64,000 nucleotides of DNA from Gordionus sp. m RMFG-2023 (taxonomy: Eukaryota > Nematomorpha > Gordioida > Chordodea > Parachordodidae). Positions 31,219 to 43,100 of this stretch are shown here, piece by piece. A program made the position numbers and the translations under genes. Every line of letters begins with the position of its first letter. Within the stretch, counting starts at the first letter, position 1. The notes under the pieces are model-generated. The model made no database searches, was not told the DNA's origin, and saw only the letters and a list, made by a program, of their open reading frames with translations. The stretch is from the NCBI RefSeq assembly GCF_954871325.1, contig NC_088778.1, forward strand, positions 7,225,743-7,289,742, read 5' to 3'.

Positions 31219-31835
31219 ATTATCAGATTCCCTAAATTTACATGGATATTTAAAGTTAAGAAATTAATTATACTTTGTCATTAATAAAAATTAAACTTTC
31301 CTCGGCACATAGAAATCCCAACGAATCAAAGTTATGGACACCAATACTACAACCTAACGCAAAATAGCGAAAATAGATTTAAACTTTGAAATTCTCATCA
31401 TGAAATATATAAGACTATTTATTATTATAAATATTTTCAAAAGATATCTACATTTTGAGGGATTTCTTTATATTTTATTTATATGAAGCATAATTTTGAA
31501 AGATATCTTTATTATCTATCTAAATTATGCCGTGACTAACTTGGACAAGGGAGTAACACGAGACGTAAAAACATTAACAAATTTCTGTGACTAAATACAG
31601 CTACTTATCAATTATATAAATGATAAAACCAAGATATATTTTTAAATAGTAATCAGCGTCTAATCGTGGGGGAGGGGGTTATTATTATTTTTATTTTTTT
31701 AGAAATTTTATATATCAATCTTAATTAAATAAAAATTAATATAGTCATTTATTAATTAAACATAAAATAAATTCCATTTAATATTTTTTGTATATGAGCT
31801 GAGTATTAATTTTTTAAAAACCCTAATAATTAATG

Positions 31836-32049
31836 TTGTTAAACGGCTCGTTTTGAGCCGATTTCTAAAAACGGCTAACTCAATATTTCATCTAGAATAA
31901 TATTGCTCAAGCCTGAAGATTTTATTTGTAGAAGAAACAAAGGTTTGGATCATCTATTAGCTAAATATCTAGGCTTAGGCAATATTTTCCTGGCTAACAT
32001 ATTAAGTTAGGCGTTTATAAAAATCGGCTCAAAACGAGCCGTTTAACAA
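31836..32049. mobile_element. Fold-back MITE family A, best-preserved copy
   Basis: The terminal repeats are essentially perfect: TTGTTAAACGGCTCGTTTTG at the left and the matching CAAAACGAGCCGTTTAACAA at the right, continuing inward through GAGCCGATTT. The interior carries AACTCAATATTTCATCT and GCCTGAAGATTTTATT, used here to recognise other copies (8121, 26262, 43985, 51764, 56669, 61345, 63786). It lies about 620 bp upstream of the poly(A) polymerase start codon. Non-coding. Confidence 0.85.
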
Positions 32050-33392
32050 TAATACTAATAACTCTATTAACAAACTTACCACTTAATTGAAAATGCTTGC
32101 AAAAATAAAATTTAAAGAGTCAAAGTAGCATACTAAAATTTTTACTTCAACCACTTAATAATATAAAAAACCACAAAATGCTGATTTCAAAGAATAATTA
32201 AAATGTTTTATAAATTATACTTATATAGATTAAGGTAATGAAAGAATATATGTAGAATCGGGCAAAGAGGATGTGAGAGATTTAATAATCGAAGTAACAG
32301 AAGTTACGCATTATTTGTCACCTAAATCACCAAATCAAATGCTATAGAAATATTATATTACTTAGATTCATAAATAATGGAAGCAGGTTATTTTGCTGTC
32401 ATGGGAACTGGCGTTGTAAGCTAATATAGACAATTTAGTGTATGTGTTAGATACGTTGATAAGTAAAAAAACACCAAACGAATCTTTAGAAAAATTAATG
32501 ACCTGGACACAATATAACACAAATAAGTACTCTAAATAAGAATTATATCATTCCATTTGTTGTGATAGGGCAGGTGTTATAAAAGGTTGCTTGTAATTGG
32601 AAAATATATACCACGGTAATGTGGTGAAAGCATAGATGATTTTCTAAATTATTTGAATATTTATTTTTCAAAAATTATAATCAATGTGCTCAAATATTTC
32701 TAATTTCAAAAAATTTGACTCGGAAATATAATCAGCAATAGCTGTTTTTAAATTTTATATTATTTCTCTGTCAAAAAATGATTCATATTTTTCTCCTTTA
32801 TATAAAAATCAAATAAAAGATCAACATTTTATTATATTTTGAATTACTATTCTAATGGATAACGTAATTTCAGCTAATTTCTGATGAAAATTTTTTTAAA
32901 CTTACAATCAGTAACACGAAAATTATTTAAAATTTATAGGGCAAATAGTCAACGCATTCTGGAATATATTTCCGGTCAAATTAAGTTATATATAAAAAAA
33001 GCCCTTAATAAGTAATATAAAATTTGGAGGTTCCGAATCCCCATCGATTTCATGGTTTAGGGAAAAATTTATATTCTTTCTTAAATTAATTTCTGTCGTA
33101 TATATGAATAATAAAACTACGTTTAGATAGAAATTCATTCCATCTATTTTTTGTAGCACATTAATTTTTTGTGATCAGTATAAGTATAACACCTGTAACC
33201 CCTTTTGTAAATGTTTAAAATTGGCATCAAAGCATAAAAGCAAAAATATTTTGTAGAATTTATGGATATTAAAAATGTGACGGTCGTATAAAAAAGTTTA
33301 ACAGGCCATTAGATAATTTATGATTGAAAATATTTACTGCAGAACTGGCCATTTATACAAAAAATATCATCCAAGGCCTCGAAAAATACATA
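32050..33392. other. No gene recognised; weak coding-like and repeat fragments
   Basis: At 32245-32620 the plus strand shows short open patches (for example VRDLIIEVTEVTHYLSPKS) that I cannot assign. At about 32640-33010 there is a faint resemblance to fold-back family B (CATTCTGGAATATATTTCCGG). Nothing supports a functional gene. Confidence 0.4.
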
Positions 33393-33641
33393 TTAGTGAT
33401 CTACATCTTGCCCAGCGTCTACATGAGCTGGAGGGGTAGGAACAGTTTGCATCTTATTTTCTGAGGGGGGGGTAGGGGTAGGCGGTTTTAATGGGGGTAG
33501 GATAAATTTTTTGGGTTTTTTGAGATAAAATAGGACGAAATTTATTGCTGTAAAAATTATTACTTTTATTATAGAACTATTATAATACAATTCATCGACC
33601 AAATCTATATATTGCAAACAATCATACACATTGTTTTCCAA
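33393..33641 (-). CDS. Hypothetical small single-pass membrane protein, Pro-rich tail
   Basis: Intronless 82-codon frame starting MENNVYDCLQYIDLVDELYY. It has one predicted membrane segment (IIKVIIFTAINFVLFYL, about residues 25-41), a basic KKPKK stop-transfer-like cluster, then a proline-rich tail (LPPLKPPTPTPP) ending in acidic and His residues. The order of N-terminal domain, one hydrophobic helix, basic flank and polar tail looks protein-like, and the Pro-rich part is GC-richer than the surroundings. I know no family for it, and chance cannot be excluded in a sequence this short. Confidence 0.3.
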   Translation of the reverse strand: MENNVYDCLQYIDLVDELYYNSSIIKVIIFTAINFVLFYLKKPKKFILPPLKPPTPTPPSENKMQTVPTPPAHVDAGQDVDH

Positions 33642-34232
33642 ATTAAACTTTCTCTAATTTAAAAGGTTTAGATATTTCAACAAGCTCATAAAGTTATTTT
33701 AATAAATTCATTGTAAATAATGAAGGATTTAATTGAATTTATTATCTAAAAAATAAATCCTTTATATTTACAAAATATCGGTAGATGGTAGTGGAGATAG
33801 ATTAATTTAAGTTATCCTCTATAAATTCTCTGAAAAGAGTTTCATTATAATTAAAAAGGCGTTAATAAAAATGGGAAAAAATCGCCGCCGAAGGTGGTGG
33901 AAATTTTTAAGGGGGTATGCAAAGGTTTTTGAAGGGGGTTTGAATCCAGTGAAAATTCTGTCATGTAGACACTGACTGGCCTAATTTTTTAAGTTCAGTC
34001 GGGTCTAAAAAATTCTTATTTGTCCCGAAAAGCCCGACTCAAAATAAAAATTATTTGAAGGTTCTCCCTCACCTGAAATTATTTAAATATAAAAAATTTA
34101 ATATTTCTTTAATTGCAAAAAAAATATTTTACAAATCAGAAATATAGGTGCCTTGTTTCTTGCAAGAATGTTAAAATATAAATCAGGTTATTTCACAAAA
34201 TTCTATTTAATATTTGAAACATCCCACCCGGG

Positions 34233-34676
34233 CTGGGGTTATTTTTTAGAAAAATATTAGACTCACGGGCCGGACCGGGATATGCAGATCTCTAATATAT
34301 AATAGATTTCAAATAAAAATTATAAATTTCCTTTTTGAATGAGCAATAATTAAGGGATGTACATAAGTAGAATTAAAGGATGATAGGGAATTTTAAAAAA
34401 TACGAAATGAAAAATTCAAATATTGGAGGCTTTAGAAAAATATTAGGCTTCGACCCAAACGAACCAAATAAATTTATAAAATAGGCTCAGCTCGAAAGGA
34501 CTCGGGCCGGGTATAGACTAGGCCGGAATTTACAGATCTCTAATATATTTTTTATTTAAAATAAAAACTATAAATGCACATTTTTAAATGTAATTAAGGG
34601 ATGTGAATGAGTGATTAAAGGATGATGAGGAATTTTAAAAAAGACGAAATGGAAATTTAAAATATTGAGGGGTATG
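34233..34676. repeat. Diverged tandem duplication, about 248-bp period
   Basis: Two successive units share GGGCCGG..., CAGATCTCTAATATAT (at about 34285 and 34533), TAATTAAGGGATGT, TTAAAGGATGAT and GGAATTTTAAAAAA. Each contains the CAGATCTCTA end of the hAT-type MITE family, so a MITE end was copied together with its flank. Confidence 0.7.
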
Positions 34677-34689
34677 AAATTTGAAAAAT

Positions 34690-37600
34690 AATATTAAATC
34701 AATATTTTAAAAAATTACACACCAATAACATCTCAAAAAACGCTTAAATAAGTAAATAAGAGGTCAAGGGAAAGGGGGTGGACATTTAAAAAATACAGGT
34801 ATGAGTGGCCAGAGATTTTCCGGCTTAATATTATTTTAAAAATTAATTTCCTTTAAAGATGGAGACTGAGGAATAAACCGTAGCTGATTCGATATCTTTA
34901 ATCCATTAATGATCCTTTGATATTCTAGAAATTAGCAAAAAAATAAATATTTAAAAGATAGAGCCTGGTGCTTTTCCTTATCGTAAGCCATATAGCGAGC
35001 GTCCAAAGTCAAAATTTTATTTTTAAAAAAATTTTATTTATTATTGAAATTTACGAAATCTAGTTTGAACTCATAAATATATCAATGTGAGATTCATTTT
35101 TTTTTTAAATATTTTGACTTTGAACACACTCTGAGTAGTATATTAAAAACAGAAATTATTTATAAACTATAACAGATAGTAAAACAGTAGATATCTAAGT
35201 CCTCGATATAGGTAGCCCTGTTAGTATAACTTAACTTCAAGTAGATTTTAAATAAAAAGGAGGGCGCCAATAGATTTCTTCTCACTTACTTCTTAATCTT
35301 TTGGTGTGGTGAGCAAACCAATGATTGTGAACATTTATCAATGATTGTGAACATTTATTATCATTTATAATTTTGGCGGATTCTGACTGTTTATCTATAA
35401 AATGATATAAAACCTTTGGGTAAATTCATTTCTTCATTTATAATTTTACTGTAATTTTTTGAACGTGCCCATATAATTAATAATATAAGATGTAGTCGGT
35501 TATATTTTTACAGTAAGAAGATAAATAAATCACTTCAACCTATGCCAGAGCATAATTCAGAAGCGTTGTGGATGAAAATGACCCTTGTACTACAAATCCT
35601 TCATAAAGATTTGTTCTAGAGTTTTAGTCTAAGAACTCGTTATGATCTCCTTATAACTTTTTTTTAAAATCCAGTATTATCAAAATAATCAATTCTGTAA
35701 TATCATAATGATAATTGGCATCTAAAATCACCAGTGATCATAGAAAGGTTATATTTCTCTGCTAAAGTTTTGAATCGAACATAAATTTATCGGTTTTTAA
35801 CGCAAGAATTTTATAAGAATAAGCTATAGTGTGTCCATTTAAATGTATTTCATTGTTGAACATAATAAAGAAGATAAGAAAAAAAATGAGAACTAAGAGG
35901 AACAAATAACTTACCTTTGTGAATAAAAAAACCTAATTTGAGAGGAAGAGATTTTATCGTGATAAAAATAACATAATTGAAGAAAGTACATATTATAACT
36001 ATAAATATTATAGTTATTATTGAAAATTGCCCCCTTAAAAAAAAATAAACATGGTAAGAACAACTAAGTCAAGGTCATGTTATAAATTAATTTATGTTTA
36101 TTGAGTATGAAAGAAATCTGATAGTTAAAACGTTAATAGTTAAAACAAAAATTTGAAGGATAAAAAAGTAAACACGCAGAAAGGAAACAAATTTTGTATA
36201 AAGAGAATGTTTAATCATATATAAATAAGATTAGAAAGCATGCTTTGTAAATTGGAGGGTGATATAATATTATCCATATAATTTAATATTTTTGATATAT
36301 GGGTCTAAGATAATGTTTGGTAAAGACACCTATTATTTCAAACTAGATTTAAATATTTGTATTAAATAATATTAGAATTTTAATGTGAAACCTCTGGATT
36401 ATAAGCATTTCAATGTTCAAATCAGAGATGAATATGCATGAGTTATTAGACAGTTAAAAAAAGGGAAATTATTTTAATAGGAGACTCTGAAATGTAAGTA
36501 TATTTCTAGAAATAATTCAAAAAATGCTTACAACCGGAAACACAATTTTTTTTTAAATAAAATGATGCAAAAAATATAAAAGGCTAAAAGAAAATACTAT
36601 GAAAACATGAAATATAAATAATGGGTATGTAATTAATATGCTACAGTTAAGGAATAAAATAATTTTTAAAATTTTTTTAGCATTAAAAATAATCTTAGTG
36701 AATGTTCATTAGGTTCAAGCTTTCCAATCTCTCTCCCGATAAGCTTCTTAGATCTCGCTAATATTTTAAATTACAAACTTATCCTCGGTCTTCTGGTTAT
36801 GGGAATTATGCCAGCCTATCCGAATTAAACCGTATAACCATTTAGGTGTTCTTATTGCATTTATTTTTGCCGTTAACTATGAATGAAAACGAATTCATTT
36901 TTTTAAAAAAGAAATGTTTATAGCACTAATATTAACATATTGGTTTTGTACGCCATTCTTTTAGATAAAACCACTAGGACACTAAGGTGAAAATTAAACT
37001 AAAAACTTTTTATCTCGGAAAAAAGATTGTTCAAATTATAATGATAGACTGACTAGGGACTGATGATCTTTTCTATCTGCTTAAATGTATTAACATATCG
37101 ATATTATAATAAATATTATGAAATATTATTCAACGATCCAAAGCATAATTCGTAGATAAAATTAAAAACTAGCAGATATATGATACCAAGGAAACAGCGA
37201 TATTAAAACTATCATTGCCATTATATGTAATAGATACCATTTTACATGGTTTCATGTACAAAATAAATACATATAAATACATCACTATTTTAAAAAGGGT
37301 GCTTAAATAAATATTAAAAAAACTGCATTATGATAGTTTGAATAATATGCTGAAACGATTTATATTTTTTGCATTAAAATGTTATGGTTTAAATAAAAAA
37401 AAATTATAAATATTTGCCTCTGGCGTAATTATTTATTCTAAATTCCTCTAAATTAAATAATTCAATCGAATAGGTTGAAAATTCTTGCGTTTAAGTAATT
37501 ATGCATTTTTCTCATATGATACAATTACATCTAAACATACAATCAATTATATTTATTACCTTGGAAGTGGGTCTGGCCCGAATTCTGATCCATCCTAATT

Positions 37601-39050
37601 TTAAAGTTCAGGTCACGATCGAGCTTAAATTTTTAAAAAATAAAAAAATGATGTTTTTTGATTTTGAAATAAAATAATATAGTGAAATTTCTTACCGGGA
37701 TCGAACAAAGTAATTAATGATTTTATTCAAAATTTTTCAACTATAAATCTTGGGCCGGGTTTGGTTTGGGGCTAGCTTGGGCGTAAGAATAGGTGAAGAT
37801 TCTGGTATCTGCGTATAAAATTGTATCAAAAATTTAGGGGTCGGTAAGAAAAAAATTGAATCCTATACGTGGCATAAAATAAATCTTCCTCACATAAGAA
37901 ACTCACTTTTCATTTATTTTCTCTGTTTTTGTATCACGCAAGAATTATTTTTTGATCTATTAAGTAGTAGCAGAGGTAGCAAGCTAATGAAAAGATTAAA
38001 AATGGTGATTCAAATGGTATCTTAACACTCGAATCATCTTTTATTTACCTTGTTAGGCTACATTCGATCTTTAATATATATTGATCTGTAAACTCCCCCA
38101 AAAAAATCCATATAAAAGTTAATATTTTGTTTAAAATATTTTCTTAGGATGCTTAATAAATTTATTTACCCTAAAATCCCTTAACCCAATATAAAAAATA
38201 TTAAAAATAAACCATTAAAGAAAATCAGGTGTTGCTTACTATCTTTTTCCTATAAAATTTGTCTTTATATTTTTACTATTTTTAAAAGATTCCTATTTAT
38301 CCTAACTTTTTTTAAAAAAATTCTTAAAATTATGATGTAAGTTTCGGACAAAAAAATACTTATTTTTTCAGAAATATAGAACGAAAATCTAAATTTACTT
38401 TTAATACAAAAAATAATTATTTTATTTTTCATTATTTCTTGAATTTATATATTGAATTCAAAAATTTTTAGATCCAGGTCCATGACAAAACTAATATCTA
38501 GACCTAGAATTCTAAAAACATGGACTGAAGTTTGATATAAAAAGATATCAAAGCCGCAAATGCACCAAAATATATTAATTTCAAAACAACAATTTTATAC
38601 AATCATTATGGATAAATTTAAGTAATTTCAAATATAGACATAGAGAAGAATTTTTATGCTCATAATTATAAATGGGATGAATTTAATATGACTATTCCAG
38701 CAATGTAAAGATATAATCTTATAAAAACAAAATTTCATTAATATAATATATATATATACTTCATCATAATTTTAATCCATCGTATGTTAAAATTTATGAA
38801 TATAAAATTAAAATATGTAAAAAGGATTATTATATAAAAAAAAAAAATATGCAAAAAGATTATATGCACAAATACAAATTCAAATGATTTTAAATAAACA
38901 AAAGTCCTTCCTTAACACGTTTTCCCTGCCCGATGGTTATTTAAAAATTTTTTAATCTGTCCCTCTTTCCACCCATATTTAATTAATTTACCTGCCCACT
39001 CATCCTATTGTTTAAAAATTTTGCCAACCCCTCCCACCTATATTATATGA
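34690..39050. other. No gene recognised
   Basis: AT-rich intergenic sequence. A short direct repeat of CAATGATTGTGAACATTTAT lies at about 35320-35360. Another GGGCCGGG-type repeat patch lies at 37560-37800. Open patches at about 35525-35610 (MPEHNSEALWMKM) and 36720-36830 are short and unassigned. Confidence 0.45.
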
Positions 39051-39057
39051 TTGGTTA

Positions 39058-39391
<334 letters not shown>

Positions 39392-39876
39392 CCCCCTCTT
39401 TTTAATTTTTTTTTAAATTAGGTTTAATGAGAGTTAAAAATAAAATCTTTCCCACTTATAAGGGAAACCTGCTGATAAAAGACTCTAGGGCATCTGTTAC
39501 CTATGAATGAGTCAATTTTCAAAGTAACTGTAGCGCGTTTTTTTAAAAAATGGATCTTTTTCAGTGACGGTAGCGCGGAAGTTTTAACGCACTTTTATTT
39601 TAAAGTTGCATGCATCTTTCTTTTCAAAGGTTTTTAAAAATTTACCCGGAACATATGTCATTTTTTTAAAAAAAATATATAGCGGCAGTGGGCTACTTTT
39701 TTTAAAAAAAGGAGAAATACGCTCTTCTTTTTTTAAAAAATGGAACGTTTATTAGATAAATTATGTAATTATTTGAATTGAATTTTATTATTATCGTAAA
39801 ATTATTATCGTAAAAGCTATTTAAAAAAATACATATATTTATAATGTGAGCCAAAATATTAATTTATATTAGATAT

Positions 39877-40049
39877 TAGAGATATGCACCGGGTCGGGCC
39901 CATTTTTTTTAAAAATTCTGGCAGGGTCGGGTCGGGCTGTGGAAATTTTTTTTAATATATCGATATTTATCAATTTTATGTTGAATTTTTAATGTAAAAT
40001 ATAAATATTTTATTTCATTTATAGAAACTAGGCCCGATGCAGATCACTA
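39877..40049. mobile_element. hAT-type MITE just upstream of the DUF229 gene
   Basis: Starts TAGAGATATGCACCGGGTCG; the reverse-complemented right end is TAGTGATCTGCATCGGGCC. It is the same family as 13653-14031. The flanking 8-mers (TTAGATAT, GCAGACAT) agree at only five positions, so the insertion looks old. It ends 107 bp before the DUF229 start codon and so probably occupies the 5' UTR or promoter. Confidence 0.75.
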
Positions 40050-40156
40050 GCAGACATTTACCTTTATTAGGAAAATAAGTATAACAAAAAAATATATTTA
40101 AAAAAACATAATTTATGAATTGACAGGTACTCAATTGAACACATTGAATCTTGTGA

Positions 40157-43100
40157 ATGTTGATTACCCATTGTTCTGACAAAAATTTACATAAATGTGT
40201 TATTGGGTTTACAACACTCTTTGCATGTTTTTTTGTGGCCAAAATATTTTTGGGTGATAAAAGTATCATTTTATCCAGACTATTTATTTTAAGAAAGGAA
40301 AATTCTAATGTACCAACCTATAATAATACTAAGCTCATCAAGCTTAAACCTCAAGTGATAACTAAAATTCCCATTAAATCTCAAGATTCTTTTTTTAAGT
40401 ATGACGTTCACACAATGAACTGCAAAATTCGACATTTCGATCCAAACGATAAAAGCATATCGAACTTTATTAACTATACGATGGAACCCCTAATATGTTC
40501 CAATATCACGGCCCTTACAACCATACGAAATGGTATTCTAACATTCAATTACGATGTCCTTAATCTATATTATAGTAAGGTAAATATGGAATTTTGCAAT
40601 TATCAGGTTATATTAAGAAATTACAGCACGACTAACCCGGATGAAGATACCGAATTGTCAGACAAAATACTTTTTAAAAATGATACACTTATAAAAGATG
40701 ATTTTATATTAGTTAAATGTTATAATGACAGTGGAAAACACGTCTTTTATAGCAATACACATAATAACGGAGCTATAGACGCAGAATCCTATCGCAAATA
40801 TAGACACCAACATCCAACTAGGTTCGGTCCTAATAACTACAGTGTATTTTCCACCAATGCTACTAGCAACAAGACTAACCAAAGTAAAATTAATATGATC
40901 CCAATTGTTAATAATGAAACGGTTAAATCTTTCCAACATTTTCCCATTGATAATCGAATACTGAACCTTCTCATGATCGGTATAGATTCAACTTCGAAAT
41001 TAAATTTTATTCGTGGACTATCCAATACGCGTCAGTATTTGTTATCGCAAAGAAACGAAAGCTACACATTTAATGGTTATATTAAAGTGGGAGACAACAC
41101 CTTTCCCAATTTGGTGGCATTGTTGACTGGTAAATTTGTTAAAGAATATCCCAAAGACTTTGGTGAACATTACTTCGATAACTACAGCTTTGTGTGGAAG
41201 GCGTTTGAAAAGAGTAAAATCAATTATACAACCGCTTTTATAGAAGATTGTTTCGAAATGGCCACTTTCAATTATTTCAAAAAAGGATTTTACAATCCTC
41301 CTACCGATTTTTATTATCGTCCCTATTCGTTAGAATCAAACAATTTGCTTGAAAATAAGGATAAATGCATACGGGATAAACACGAAGTATTAGCCTTACT
41401 AGAATATTCCAGGGATTTGATGATTTCCTTTAAGTCATGGCCTTATTTTTGTCTCACTTATACTGCCAGGTTGACTCACGAGGAATTGAATGGTATTAAA
41501 TATGTTGATGAGATGTTGGTTAACTACTTCAAAGATTTATTCAAGGCTAACGCTCTTGAAAACACTCTTATCATTATCTTCGGAGATCATGGTATGAGAT
41601 TCGGCAAATTTCGAGAGACCTTTATGGGTACATTATAACGATAAATAAATTAAAGGAAGGGTTTATGTTAATTAAATGACTTTTAATAGAAATTACGATT
41701 TATGGCGTGTCGAGCCTACTCAAATAATTTTAAAATCCATTTTTTATAGGAAAAAATGTTCACTTTAGGCCAACTTGTATATTTTGGTCCATAACATCGG
41801 ACGAGTGGCCACTAAAATGGCGGGGTACGAAGCTGCTCTTAAAGTTTGAAAGGGAATAATTTTTTTGAAAATTTTCATTTTTATAAAAAAAAAAATGGGA
41901 TTAAAATTTAAATTATATTCTAATCTATTATCGTATAATAATATAAATATTCTTCATTATCCTTGAAACCAGGAAAATTATGGTTATAAACAAAATTCAA
42001 AAAGAAATTAAATCTAATAGATGCATTTCAATTATAGTTGATGGTATATATGATATTTCGTAATCAGAAGCAATAGATTTGTTAGTAAGATTTATTAAAA
42101 ATTAATGAAATGCCTAAACCGGAATAATGCAAACACGTCTCTTGATATTATAAAAAATATAGTTTGCAAACTTCCTTGAGTCACCTCCTCGAATTCTTAG
42201 TTCAACAAAGCTATCATAGTGCTTCACACATGAGTGAACGGATCGCTTTGATTGAAGCTGTGGCCCCAAAAGGATATTTTATTTAATGTGATTGTTATCG
42301 GTTATAATTAATCATTGTTCAATTATACCAATTGATAAGAGAAAATGTTTTAAGTGATCTGAGACGAAATTCACATGTATTTCAATGGTGATAAAGGATA
42401 TGCAGTACTTAAAGCACTGCAGAGTAATGAATTGACGAGCTCATAACGATTTGTACGCACAAAGAATACCACTCGGTAATATAATCCTACTTGTTTAGAT
42501 AAAAATGTTTATTTAATATATTTATAGAAGCTGGCTATCACTATATGGCTATTGTAAATATTTCACTACTTTATGATGTGAAGGCAGCTTTAGACAAATT
42601 AAGGTTTCTGAAGATCTTGTCATTTCTGCCATGACTGGTGCTCTAGTTAGAATATAAAAATTTAATTTTATTAGTTTGTGTTTTGGATAAATTGTTAATT
42701 GATAACAAGTTTGCGAAAAATTGTAAATTATGTCGAAGGATATTTTTTAAATTTTTTATATAAAAATGTTAATTCTAAGTAAATAAATGAAAAAATGAAT
42801 GCAAAGACACCTATGAAAAAAATAAAGCCAATAATAAGTAGTGCTCCAATATTACAACATTTTGATCCAAAATTACCAATTATACTAACAGTAGATGCAT
42901 GATCCTTGGAAATCGCGGCGCTAATCTCGTATATAGAAGGGAGAAAGGAGAAACCAATCGCATTCGCCTAAGAATGCTAAATACAGCAGAGAAAATTTTT
43001 AGCCAAATAGAAAAAGAAGCTCTTGCCATCATATTTGGGGTTATAAAATTCAAAGAATTTATATATGGAAATGTTTGCATTACAAACGGATCACAACCCA

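Noticed and set aside
39877-40049. GC-rich GGGTCGGGCC motif read as a promoter element of the DUF229 gene
   Set aside because: The same motif with the same ends recurs at 13.7 kb and elsewhere, so it belongs to a MITE family.
40709-41025. Minus-strand hydrophobic open frames inside DUF229 exon 1
   Set aside because: Antisense shadows of a strongly supported exon.
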